Below are positions 1-5,152 of a stretch of 5,275 bases of DNA, piece by piece (the first letter of the stretch is position 1; each line of letters opens with the position of its first letter). A program made the translations under genes and the position numbers. The notes under the pieces are model-generated. The model was not told where the DNA came from. It searched no databases and worked only from the letters and a program-made list of their open reading frames with translations. Origin of the DNA: Candidatus Binatota bacterium (lineage in GTDB: Bacteria; Desulfobacterota; Binatia; Bin18); NCBI GenBank assembly GCA_011523315.1, contig WTHE01000704.1, positions 1 through 5,275 of the forward strand. Reading direction: 5' to 3'.

Positions 1-235
1 CGGCCCGCTTGCAAAGCCCGCCCGACGTATCGAAATTCCCTGAAACTGCTCTAGCTAGGGTCACCAAACGCATGACCTCCGTGCCAAAGCCGTTGCCGTT
101 GGCGAATTCCTGCCCTGCCTCGACAATGCTAATCTGGAACTCGCCATCGTCGTCGAGCCACAGCACAGCCAGAGCCGAGGCCGGTAGACACCAGAGCGTC
201 ACGATGACAGCTATCACTGTCGCAACTTTACGCAT
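1..235 (-). CDS. Small exported protein of unknown function, C-terminus cut by window edge
   Basis: I do not recognise this protein. Reading leftward from the ATG at 233-235, 78 codons are open to the window edge. The first 23 residues form a typical Sec signal peptide: Met-Arg-Lys, a hydrophobic stretch (VATVIAVIVTLWCL), then a PASALA signal-peptidase I-like site. The visible mature part starts VLWLDDDGEFQIS and has one cysteine near the edge. Start choice is firm: a near-perfect Shine-Dalgarno site (AGGAGGT, 241-247) lies 5 bases upstream. The ATG is 25 bases after the stop of the 97-residue exported protein, so the two are very likely one operon and both act in the periplasm or outside the cell. 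The rest of the gene is outside the window, so its length and fold are unknown. Confidence 0.75.
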   Translation of the reverse strand, partial: MRKVATVIAVIVTLWCLPASALAVLWLDDDGEFQISIVEAGQEFANGNGFGTEVMRLVTLARAVSGNFDTSGGLCKRA

Positions 236-260
236 CGTCAACCTCCTCATAGCTCTCTGT

Positions 261-554
261 TTAGCGCCCGGGGTACTGCTGTGGGGGCTTGGGCTGCGGA
301 AATCTCGGTTCGCAGTCATCCAGACATGCCTTGCGAGTCGTCATCAGATCCCCAGCCGAGTACCTTGGTCGCGTGCCGGCCGCTGGGTCGCCCGGGCTTA
401 CAGGCACGACTTGATTGGCCAGCACGGTCGTGAGCGAATTACAACCGGCGATGCAAAGTCCCTGTGGCGTCGCTCCGACCCCGCTGCTGGTGAGAACCAC
501 GGCGGCTGCCAGGCCCATGGCCGCACCGATCATCGTCTTCTTCTTGCTTGACAT
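261..554 (-). CDS. Small exported protein with twin Cys-X3-Cys motifs (97 aa), unknown function
   Basis: The family is not recognised. The ATG at 552-554 opens 97 codons. Residues 1-28 look like a Sec signal peptide: SSKKK, a hydrophobic core (MIGAAMGLAAAVVLTSS), then GVGA before Thr29. The mature chain of about 69 residues has exactly four cysteines, at 34, 38, 77 and 81, arranged C-X3-C, 38 residues, C-X3-C. Such pairs sit one helical turn apart and commonly make two disulfides clamping a helical hairpin; that fold is inference here. The tail is Pro/Gln-rich (PQPKPPQQYPGR). An in-frame ATG at 675-677 would lengthen the protein, but it would bury the signal peptide inside the chain. The good GGAGGA site 8 bases before 554 decides for the shorter form. 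It is the first gene of a probable two-gene operon with the truncated exported protein downstream. It might instead be a lipoprotein-like or inhibitor peptide, but there is no lipobox. Confidence 0.75.
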   Translation of the reverse strand: MSSKKKTMIGAAMGLAAAVVLTSSGVGATPQGLCIAGCNSLTTVLANQVVPVSPGDPAAGTRPRYSAGDLMTTRKACLDDCEPRFPQPKPPQQYPGR

Positions 555-562
555 AAGTATTA

Positions 563-568
563 TCCTCC
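563..568 (-). promoter_or_regulatory. Shine-Dalgarno site that fixes the start of the twin-Cys exported protein
   Basis: GGAGGA on the minus strand, 8 bases before the ATG at 552-554. It favours this start over the upstream in-frame ATG at 677, since the signal peptide begins exactly here. Confidence 0.7.
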
Positions 569-638
569 GAATCGAATTATCACTGTTAAGGGTTGAGCCA
601 TGAACTTGCAGATAAGGAAGGGGGCGGAGCACGCTGCA

Positions 639-646
639 TATATATA
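639..646 (-). promoter_or_regulatory. TATATATA tract, possible -10 region of the leftward exported-protein operon
   Basis: An alternating TA tract lies 85 bases upstream of the ATG at 554, in otherwise GC-rich sequence. It could serve as a -10 element for the leftward operon, leaving a leader of roughly 75-80 bases. No convincing -35 hexamer is seen 16-18 bases upstream, so this is only a candidate. The tract is self-complementary and could serve either strand. Confidence 0.22.
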
Positions 647-718
647 CCCTCCGTGGCCGATTAGCATTCTCTAACACAAAGCTTAGCTCGGCAGCTATGA
701 AATTCTATGAGACGCTTT

Positions 719-742
719 GGTACGGAAATCAGGTACGGAAAT
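719..742. repeat. Direct repeat GGTACGGAAAT x2, spaced 13 bp, in divergent intergenic region
   Basis: GGTACGGAAAT occurs at 719-729 and again exactly at 732-742, giving a 13-bp period. The copies sit about 80 bases before the rightward ATG at 820 and about 165 bases before the leftward ATG at 554. A tandem pair in a divergent promoter region is the usual look of a binding site for a dimeric regulator. A chance or slippage duplication is also possible. A weaker repeat, CTATGA, occurs just upstream at 695-700 and 705-710. Confidence 0.4.
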
Positions 743-819
743 TTTGTCGCCCGAATCTTCCTGGACAGGGAGGACGGGAATTAGTACCTATTTGCAGATG
801 AAGTAGAGGAGACCTCGCT

Positions 820-1746
820 ATGACACATCTCTTGCGACCTTCGCAGAATATTCTCGTCCTCCGAGAAGACGAGACGCTTGAAAGTTTAGCGCTCCGGTTC
901 AACGTCACTGACCGCGGGCTGTGGAATATTCTACATGGGAGGACCGAATCTCCATACCGGGATAGAGAGAACGCATTTGCCAATGATGTTTACAAGCAAA
1001 AGACCCCCCCTTGGCCACAGGTAATCGAGGATGCCTGCGGTCAACATCGAAGCTGCGAACGCAAGGCGAAGACGAACAAGGCGATATGGAAGGAATTCGA
1101 GCGGAGCATGCAATGGTTTGTGGAGGGCCGGAAGTTCTCGAAGGCGACATTGGGCGATACTGTCATCGCCTATTCTTACCTCTCCAAACTTCATTTTGGT
1201 CTTATGGCTCCCGATCTCAGTCCAGAGCAGAGGTGCACTCCCAGTCCAGAGCAATTGAACACGTTCGACACTGTTGCAGATCGTCTGCTGTCCTTTCTAG
1301 AACCCCGAAAAGAGGAGCTTTGGGCTCAGCTGTTGTGCTTTAACGTGGAAAACAACCAACGAGGGCTACTTTGGGAGGCGACGCCTGAAGATCAGCGCGT
1401 CCAGCTCAAGGATTCCTTCGAGCAGGCCAAGTTCTATGAGAAAATGACCGAATATCTGGACCTGTATGAGTGGGATTGTGAGGCGGCTCACAATGTCCTC
1501 TGCTACGCGTCGAGGTTAGGTCTCACCGTCCATTTTTCGGAGTTGAGAGAGCGGCTTCGTGTAGCGCGTGGGGGCGTCGAACCTAATTACGCAGATACAG
1601 GCGAGTTCGATAGCGATTTTGATCGGTTTCGAGTCTGGCTCAAAGAAGAACAAAAACGGGAAGCAAATCTCGCGCTCAGCGGCGGCTTAAATTCAAACGA
1701 TGGTAGTAAGCCACCCTCGCCACTACCTATTGGCTTTGAGCCGTAG
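820..1746 (+). CDS. Hypothetical protein of 308 aa with HTH-like (or LysM-like) N-terminus
   Basis: No known family is recognised with confidence. The ATG at 820 has a GAGGAG site (806-811) 8 bases upstream, and the frame is open for 308 codons. There is no signal peptide and no membrane segment, so it is probably cytoplasmic. Residues about 17-41 (ETLESLALRFNVTDRG, then LWNILHGRT) resemble a helix-turn-helix of the type 'LArrFgVs...vw.Il.Gr'. The same stretch (LVLREDETLESLALRFNV) also resembles the start of a LysM repeat, but without an export signal the DNA-binding reading is preferred. Residues 85-250 are charged, rich in aromatic residues and predicted by eye to be mostly helical, with six cysteines overall and no recognisable catalytic motif. 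An 8-residue in-frame tandem repeat (SPEQ, residues 134-137 and 142-145) and a Gly/Asn/Pro-rich tail (288-308) look like flexible linkers. It is transcribed away from the exported-protein operon. The next gene starts 38 bases after its stop. It could regulate the divergent region. Confidence 0.7.
   Translation: MTHLLRPSQNILVLREDETLESLALRFNVTDRGLWNILHGRTESPYRDRENAFANDVYKQKTPPWPQVIEDACGQHRSCERKAKTNKAIWKEFERSMQWFVEGRKFSKATLGDTVIAYSYLSKLHFGLMAPDLSPEQRCTPSPEQLNTFDTVADRLLSFLEPRKEELWAQLLCFNVENNQRGLLWEATPEDQRVQLKDSFEQAKFYEKMTEYLDLYEWDCEAAHNVLCYASRLGLTVHFSELRERLRVARGGVEPNYADTGEFDSDFDRFRVWLKEEQKREANLALSGGLNSNDGSKPPSPLPIGFEP
1218..1253 (+). repeat. In-frame 24-bp tandem duplication inside the 308-aa gene
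   Basis: CAGTCCAGAGCA is present at 1218-1229 and 1242-1253, a spacing of 24 bases (8 codons). In the protein it gives SPEQRCT followed by PSPEQLNT. The spacing keeps the frame, so the duplication lengthens a Pro/Gln-rich linker between two helical parts rather than breaking the gene. Confidence 0.6.
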
Positions 1747-1770
1747 CAGGATTAGAACAGACCATTGTGA

Positions 1771-1776
1771 GAGGAG
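1771..1776 (+). promoter_or_regulatory. Shine-Dalgarno site of the 57-codon gene
   Basis: GAGGAG lies 8 bases before the ATG at 1785, with the same motif and spacing as the site of the 308-aa gene. This is the main argument that the very short frame downstream is translated. Confidence 0.6.
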
Positions 1777-1784
1777 AGTGAAAG

Positions 1785-1958
1785 ATGATCGGACGAATCA
1801 AGTCGGCCTTAGTCGTAGCAGCGTTACTGGGCTTTGCATCCAGTAGCGGCTATCTCCTATCAAGCACCGAAGACCATTCAAACCTGAGTCAGCACGGACC
1901 TCAACAAGCAGAGGTGCTACAGCTCGCTGGCATGAAACGTCTCTTCGAGGCCGTTTAA
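1785..1958 (+). CDS. Small signal-peptide/membrane protein (57 aa), 3' end apparently replaced by IS sequence
   Basis: This short gene starts at the ATG at 1785, 38 bases after the stop of the 308-aa gene, and has a strong GAGGAG site. The first about 25 residues are a basic start (MIGRIK) followed by a hydrophobic stretch (SALVVAALLGFASSSGYLL). This fits a signal peptide or single membrane anchor. The rest is polar (STEDHSNLSQHGPQQAEV). No family is recognised. The last about ten codons and the stop overlap, on the opposite strand, sequence that reads as IS630 transposase. The TAA at 1956-1958 is exactly the complement of a Leu codon (TTA) in the transposase motif ALNG. The natural C-terminus was therefore probably lost when the IS arrived, and the present 57-residue form may be a truncated gene. 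It is likely co-transcribed with the 308-aa gene. Confidence 0.55.
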   Translation: MIGRIKSALVVAALLGFASSSGYLLSSTEDHSNLSQHGPQQAEVLQLAGMKRLFEAV

Positions 1959-2528
1959 GGCTCCGGACAGCAACATCGGCGCGGTGAGGCCATCTGCGCG
2001 TAAACCCGCACTGAAGGAGGTCGCCCTTCAGTGGCCATGCCGCGCCAGCTTGGTGTTGGGCCCCGTCTCATCCAGGAAGATCAACCCCGTGGGCTCCGGC
2101 GCCGGTTGGCGCTTGTCCCAGACCGCCCGCTCGGCTTTTACCGCAGGCCGGGTCTACTCGTGGGTATGATCGGTCTTTTTTTGCACGTGAGGCCCTGCTT
2201 CCGATAGAATCCCCGCAGCGTGCCGAGAGCGGCCCGTACCCCGCGCTCGCAGGCGAGGCGGCGCTGCACTTCTACCACAGTCAGATCGACGTGGGGGCCA
2301 GCAGCCCCAGCAGATACGGGGTGTGCGCAGCGAGCTTCGACCCCAGAGGATACCCTTGCTTGCGCGCCGTCCGCTCCCCGGTCTCCCGCCACGGCGCGCT
2401 CACCGGCTCGCTGTTACCGGCCCAATCCCGAACCGGGCGGCCAGGGTGGCACTATCCAGGACGATCCGGCCCTTGCTCTGGACGGCCGCGAATAGCGTGC
2501 CGCGTAGCACGATACTCGGTGCACCACG
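1929..2528 (-). pseudogene. IS630-family transposase, N-terminal and central part, broken
   Basis: Reading leftward, several frames together reproduce the family pattern. First is an HTH segment (GAPSIVLRGTLFAAV to AARFGIGPVTASR, 2528-2403), ended by TGA at 2400-2402. Next come WRETGERTARKQGYPLGSKL and LLGLLA in a second frame. HVDLTVVEVQRRL to GFYRKQGLTCKK follows in a third, entered near the G5 run at 2293-2297. After a shift at the T7 run (2176-2182) come DHTHE, a TAG (2154-2156) where Gln is usual, TRPAVKAERAVWDKRQP and GLIFLDETG. The Asp at 2070-2072 is the first residue of the DDE triad. KLAR then joins directly to HGH plus TGA (2028-2030, in place of Trp) and RATSFSAGLRADGLTAP, so about 15 residues (the usual GRAPRGER segment) are deleted. 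It ends at MLLSGALNG (1950), perhaps ETFHA (1929). With three frame changes and three stops it is not functional. Confidence 0.82.
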
Positions 2529-2540
2529 CTCCGGCCGGGT

Positions 2541-2558
2541 GCCTGGGTTATCCCAGGC
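2541..2558. repeat. Hairpin at the junction of the two opposed transposase fragments
   Basis: A perfect 7-bp inverted repeat, GCCTGGG, loop TTAT, CCCAGGC, lies between the last base assignable to the minus-strand N-terminal part (2528) and the first safely assignable to the plus-strand C-terminal part (2559). Its place at the point where orientation flips suggests it took part in, or was left by, the inversion. It could also be a chance palindrome. Confidence 0.5.
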
Positions 2559-2821
2559 AATCTGGCCTGCCATCAAGTGGCCGGCGTGCGCCCCGCCATC
2601 AAGACGGTCGGGGCGCATATACTCTACCTGTCCCCCTACAGCCCGGACTCCAGTCCCATTGAACAAGTCTTTGCCCAGTTCAAAGCCCGGCTGCGGACGG
2701 TCGCCCGCGCACGGTGGCCTGCTTGTGGGCGGCGGCAGGCTCGCTCCTCGCTGCTGTCTCCCCCGTCGAGTGTGCCAATTACGTCCGCCACGCCGGCTAT
2801 TGCCTCGCTCCATCAGAATGA
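2559..2821 (+). pseudogene. IS630-family transposase, C-terminal third, frameshifted
   Basis: From 2559 the plus strand reads NLACHQVAGVRPAIKTVGAH, ILYLSPYSPDSSPIEQVF and AQFKARLRTVA. This is the last part of an IS630 DDE domain, with the catalytic Glu of PIE at 2661-2663. The reading frame is then lost to an apparent 2-base GC insertion in the CGC repeat near 2706-2710. It resumes in another frame as ARTVACLWAAAGSLLAAV, SPVECANYVRHAGYCLAPSE and a TGA at 2819-2821, the usual family C-terminus. The second catalytic Asp is normally directly before NL (DNL). Here the codon is GGC (Gly, 2556-2558), either mutated or lost at the inversion junction. There is no start of its own. This part faces the N-terminal piece instead of following it. 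Confidence 0.85.
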
Positions 2822-2834
2822 AAACTGCGCTGGA

Positions 2835-2852
2835 GGCGACGCAGGTGTCGCC
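2835..2852 (-). terminator. Weak hairpin after the TonB receptor gene, possible terminator
   Basis: GGCGAC, a 6-base loop, GTCGCC form a 6-bp GC-rich stem starting 7 bases past the receptor's stop codon. On the minus strand a TTTT (2821-2824) follows about 10 bases after the stem, too far for a textbook intrinsic terminator. It may stop leftward transcription before the IS remnant, or it may be part of the IS end. Confidence 0.28.
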
Positions 2853-2858
2853 CCCCGC

Positions 2859-5090
2859 TCAGAACCGGACCCGCACACCGCCGAACGCGCCGAACGGTGC
2901 GCCGGGACCCAGAAAGCGTTCGAGGCCTGTATCGTCGAGGGCATTCTCAAACAGCGCGCCGTAGCTTTCGTACTCTTCGTCGAACAGGTTCTCGAAGCGG
3001 ACGAAGATATCAAAGCGTCCGGTCTTGTAGGCCAGCTGGGCGTTACCCACAAAGTACGGGTCGAGCTTTTTGTGCGCGTTGGATTCGTCGCCGCGCAGGT
3101 ACTGGCCGTCCACATAGGTGCCGTCAAAGCTGAACCACAGGTTGTACGGCAGCTCGATCTCCACCCCCCCGTTCACCCGGTGGGCGGGCACCAGGGGAAG
3201 CCGGTCGCCGGCTCTGACCTGAGCCAGGCGTTCCTCGTTGGCAAAGGTGAACAGCTGCACCTCGTCCTCAAACGTCGCGTCGGTCAGGGTGTAGTTGGCG
3301 AACCAGTTGCCCCAGCTCCAGCGGCCGCGCAGCAGGAACTCAAGGCCCTGGCGGCGGGTCGCATCGACATTCTGAAAGAAGCCCAGCACCCGGCTCTGGG
3401 GTTCGTTGCGGAACAAAATGTCGTCTTTGAGGTCGGTTCGATAGAAAGCCAGGCTGGCCTGGAGCAGCGGCACGGGTGACCAGCGCAAACCGGTCTCCCA
3501 GGTTTTGCCCTTGACCGCCTTGAGCGGCGGATCGTCGACAATCGCCGTTGGCACCGGGCAGGGCGCTTCGGGGTTGGCGCATGTCAGCTCGATCGCGGTC
3601 GGGGCGCGATAGCTCTCGCTGTAGCTGGCGTACAGGTTCAGGTCGTCGGTCAGCTGATAACTGGCTCCGGCGGCGGGATTGAAGCGGTCAAAGGTGTGCG
3701 CGCCGCTGGCATCGGTCCCGTTGTCGTCATCGTCGCCGGCCAAACGGTCTTTGATCTTCAAATGCGTGACATCGTAGCGACCGGATACGGTCACCGCCAG
3801 TTTTTCAATCGGTTCGAGGGTGAAGGTGAAAAACGGGCCGCCGGCGTGGGTGTCGCTCTTCACGTTGGTTTCGATCTCAAGCCCCTCTGCCTCGTCTTCG
3901 TGCTCAAACCCGGCCACGTCGTCCTCGTCGTCCGCATCGTGCTCGGCGAGATCATCGTCGTCAAAATCGTCGTCGTCCTCGCCTTCCAGCTCGGCAATCA
4001 GGTGATCCAGGGTCGAGCCGGCATAGTCAACACCGGCGGTGACGGTCAGCGGCATGCCGAACAGCTGGCTCTGATAACTGAGTTGGGCGGCTCCCCCCCA
4101 GCCTTTCTGGTTGGTCCGGGCGTCTACGTCCTCTTCCACGTCCCGGTTGAACTGATCGACGTCGAGCAGACGCCCGAACAGGTTGGTGGACAGCGTGAGC
4201 TGAGAGCTGAGGGTGCGTCGATAGTTGCCGTTCAAGAACCACAGCACGGGCTGGAAGCGGTCGGGATGGGTGAAGACGGCCGAGCGGTCGCGTTTCAGCC
4301 GGCTCTCGGGCAGCGGACCGTTGCCGGTCAAACGGTTATTGACCCAGGTCAGCGACAGGTTGGCGTCCTGGACATCGTCCAGATAGCCGAGCTTGCCGAA
4401 CACGTTGCCGACATGGCCGTCGGAGAAATCGCGAAAGCCGTCTTCCAAAAAGAAATTGCCGGACATGAAATAGTCAAACTTGCCGTGATGGCCACCGCTT
4501 TGCAGCAGGGTTCGCAGCCGTCCAAAACTGCCGCCCCAGATTTCGGCGCTGGTGCCCGGATGGCTGAAGCCCCGCTTGGTCTGCATGACCAGCGTTCCGC
4601 CCAGGGTGTTGCGGCCATAGACCGGGTTTGAGCCGGGCAGCAGCTCGATCCGGTCTATGGCATCGGTCGGAATCAGATCCCAGTTGACCTGATCGGCCAG
4701 GGGTTCGTTGGCCCGAACACCGTCAACAAACACGCTCAGCCCCGGCGGCGTGCCGATCAGAAACGAGCTGGTAAAGCCCCGGTAGCTGAAGTCGGGCTGA
4801 AACGGATTGTTCTGGACGTGGGTGAGGTTGATGCCGGCAAACTCGCGGGCCAGAAAGTCGGTCATGTTGAGGGCGCCACGGTTGGCGATGCGTTCCCCGG
4901 TCGTGACCTGGACATTGGCCGGAATCTGCTCGCGGGGAACGCCGAGCCCCATGAGTGGGGTGGTGCCCCGGACCTCTATGTCGGGCAGGACGACAGGGCC
5001 GGCTGGTTGTGGAGCGCTGGTCTGAGCCAGCAGTTGGGGGGCGACGCTCAGGGTCAGGGTCCAGACCAGGGCGGCGGCGACATACTTCAT
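2859..5090 (-). CDS. TonB-dependent outer-membrane receptor (743 aa), ligand unknown
   Basis: This is an outer-membrane active transporter that binds a scarce ligand (siderophore, cobalamin, metal chelate or similar) and imports it using TonB-ExbB-ExbD energy. The start at 5088-5090 has AGGAGG 6 bases upstream (5097-5102) and begins a Sec signal peptide (residues 1-22, ending LLAQ). DIEVRGT (37-43) is a possible TonB-box region. Residues about 50-165 form the plug: FSYRGF (101-106), VFVDGVRANEP (120-130), RIELLPGSNPVYGRNTLGG (147-165). From about 175 to the end is the 22-strand barrel, with NLFDEEY (701-707) and a terminal Phe (VRVRF), the usual signal for outer-membrane assembly. Full length is normal for the family. 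Oddities: a strongly acidic insert at 367-406, a second acidic loop at 452-460, and a Cys pair (504, 511) in a loop. The substrate cannot be named. It follows the truncated gene at the right edge by 62 bases, probably in one transcript. I see no Fur box or riboswitch. Confidence 0.95.
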   Translation of the reverse strand: MKYVAAALVWTLTLSVAPQLLAQTSAPQPAGPVVLPDIEVRGTTPLMGLGVPREQIPANVQVTTGERIANRGALNMTDFLAREFAGINLTHVQNNPFQPDFSYRGFTSSFLIGTPPGLSVFVDGVRANEPLADQVNWDLIPTDAIDRIELLPGSNPVYGRNTLGGTLVMQTKRGFSHPGTSAEIWGGSFGRLRTLLQSGGHHGKFDYFMSGNFFLEDGFRDFSDGHVGNVFGKLGYLDDVQDANLSLTWVNNRLTGNGPLPESRLKRDRSAVFTHPDRFQPVLWFLNGNYRRTLSSQLTLSTNLFGRLLDVDQFNRDVEEDVDARTNQKGWGGAAQLSYQSQLFGMPLTVTAGVDYAGSTLDHLIAELEGEDDDDFDDDDLAEHDADDEDDVAGFEHEDEAEGLEIETNVKSDTHAGGPFFTFTLEPIEKLAVTVSGRYDVTHLKIKDRLAGDDDDNGTDASGAHTFDRFNPAAGASYQLTDDLNLYASYSESYRAPTAIELTCANPEAPCPVPTAIVDDPPLKAVKGKTWETGLRWSPVPLLQASLAFYRTDLKDDILFRNEPQSRVLGFFQNVDATRRQGLEFLLRGRWSWGNWFANYTLTDATFEDEVQLFTFANEERLAQVRAGDRLPLVPAHRVNGGVEIELPYNLWFSFDGTYVDGQYLRGDESNAHKKLDPYFVGNAQLAYKTGRFDIFVRFENLFDEEYESYGALFENALDDTGLERFLGPGAPFGAFGGVRVRF
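3873..3992 (-). other. Asp/Glu-rich insert in the receptor barrel (residues 367-406)
   Basis: Within the receptor, 23 of residues 367-402 are Asp or Glu (runs such as EDDDDFDDDD and DADDEDD) with His at 384 and 397. It lies between two barrel-strand-like segments (TVTAGVDYAGSTLDHLI before, GPFFTFTLEPIEKLAVTV after), so it is probably a surface loop. At DNA level it is built from GTC/ATC triplets on the plus strand, a pattern that can grow by slippage. A nearby loop (GDDDDNGTD, residues 452-460, bases 3711-3737) has the same character. Such loops can bind divalent or trivalent cations; that role is inference. Confidence 0.7.
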
Positions 5091-5152
5091 TCCTTCCCTC
5101 CTGCTCTCCCGGGCTCAGGACTCATCAGCGGTAGAGGACAATGGCGGCCGCC

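Larger units (their letters stand above)
1929..2840. mobile_element. Degenerate, internally inverted IS630-family insertion sequence
   Basis: Two transposase remnants facing each other cover most of this stretch. The N-terminal two thirds are on the minus strand (2528 down to about 1929) and the C-terminal third on the plus strand (2559-2821). Placed end to end they give one IS630-family transposase in the right domain order: HTH, linker, first catalytic Asp, GHW region, then the PIE glutamate and the ECANYVRHAGY tail. Only about a dozen residues plus the second Asp are lost at the joint. The simplest history is inversion of the 5' part of one copy; two truncated copies side by side is the alternative. 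No intact open frame remains, so the element cannot move by itself. The outer ends are uncertain, and no matched terminal inverted repeats or TA target duplication could be identified. Confidence 0.8.

Noticed and set aside
9..551. Plus-strand frame of 180 codons opposite the two exported proteins
   Set aside because: The minus-strand genes have ribosome sites, signal peptides and operon spacing. This frame has none of these and reads as their shadow.
261..677. Longer start (ATG at 677) for the twin-Cys protein
   Set aside because: It would place 41 mostly basic and polar residues before a clear signal peptide, and the strong ribosome site belongs to the ATG at 554.
2138..2392. Minus-strand 84-codon frame as an independent small gene
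   Set aside because: Its middle (DLTVVEVQRRL to QGLTCKK) is a piece of the IS630 transposase, and both ends are out-of-frame readings of the same broken gene.
2814..2833. Right terminal inverted repeat of the IS (around the transposase stop codon)
   Set aside because: The sequence resembles IS630-type ends in position, but I found no matching inverted copy at the other end or at the inversion joint, so the element border cannot be fixed.
2577..3479. Plus-strand frame of 300 codons joining transposase to downstream sequence
   Set aside because: Only the first about 45 codons are transposase. After the 2-base shift near 2706 the frame is out of register, and beyond 2859 it is antisense to the receptor. 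It is not a fusion gene.
3873..3992. GTC/ATC triplet tract as a microsatellite or CRISPR-like repeat
   Set aside because: There are no constant repeat units with unique spacers. The triplets are simply Asp codons read from the other strand, and the receptor frame stays intact.
3696..4631. Plus-strand open frame of 311 codons inside the receptor gene
   Set aside because: It is fully antisense to the receptor, whose plug and barrel motifs are unmistakable. Long antisense frames are common in GC-rich genes, and the product has no recognisable domain.
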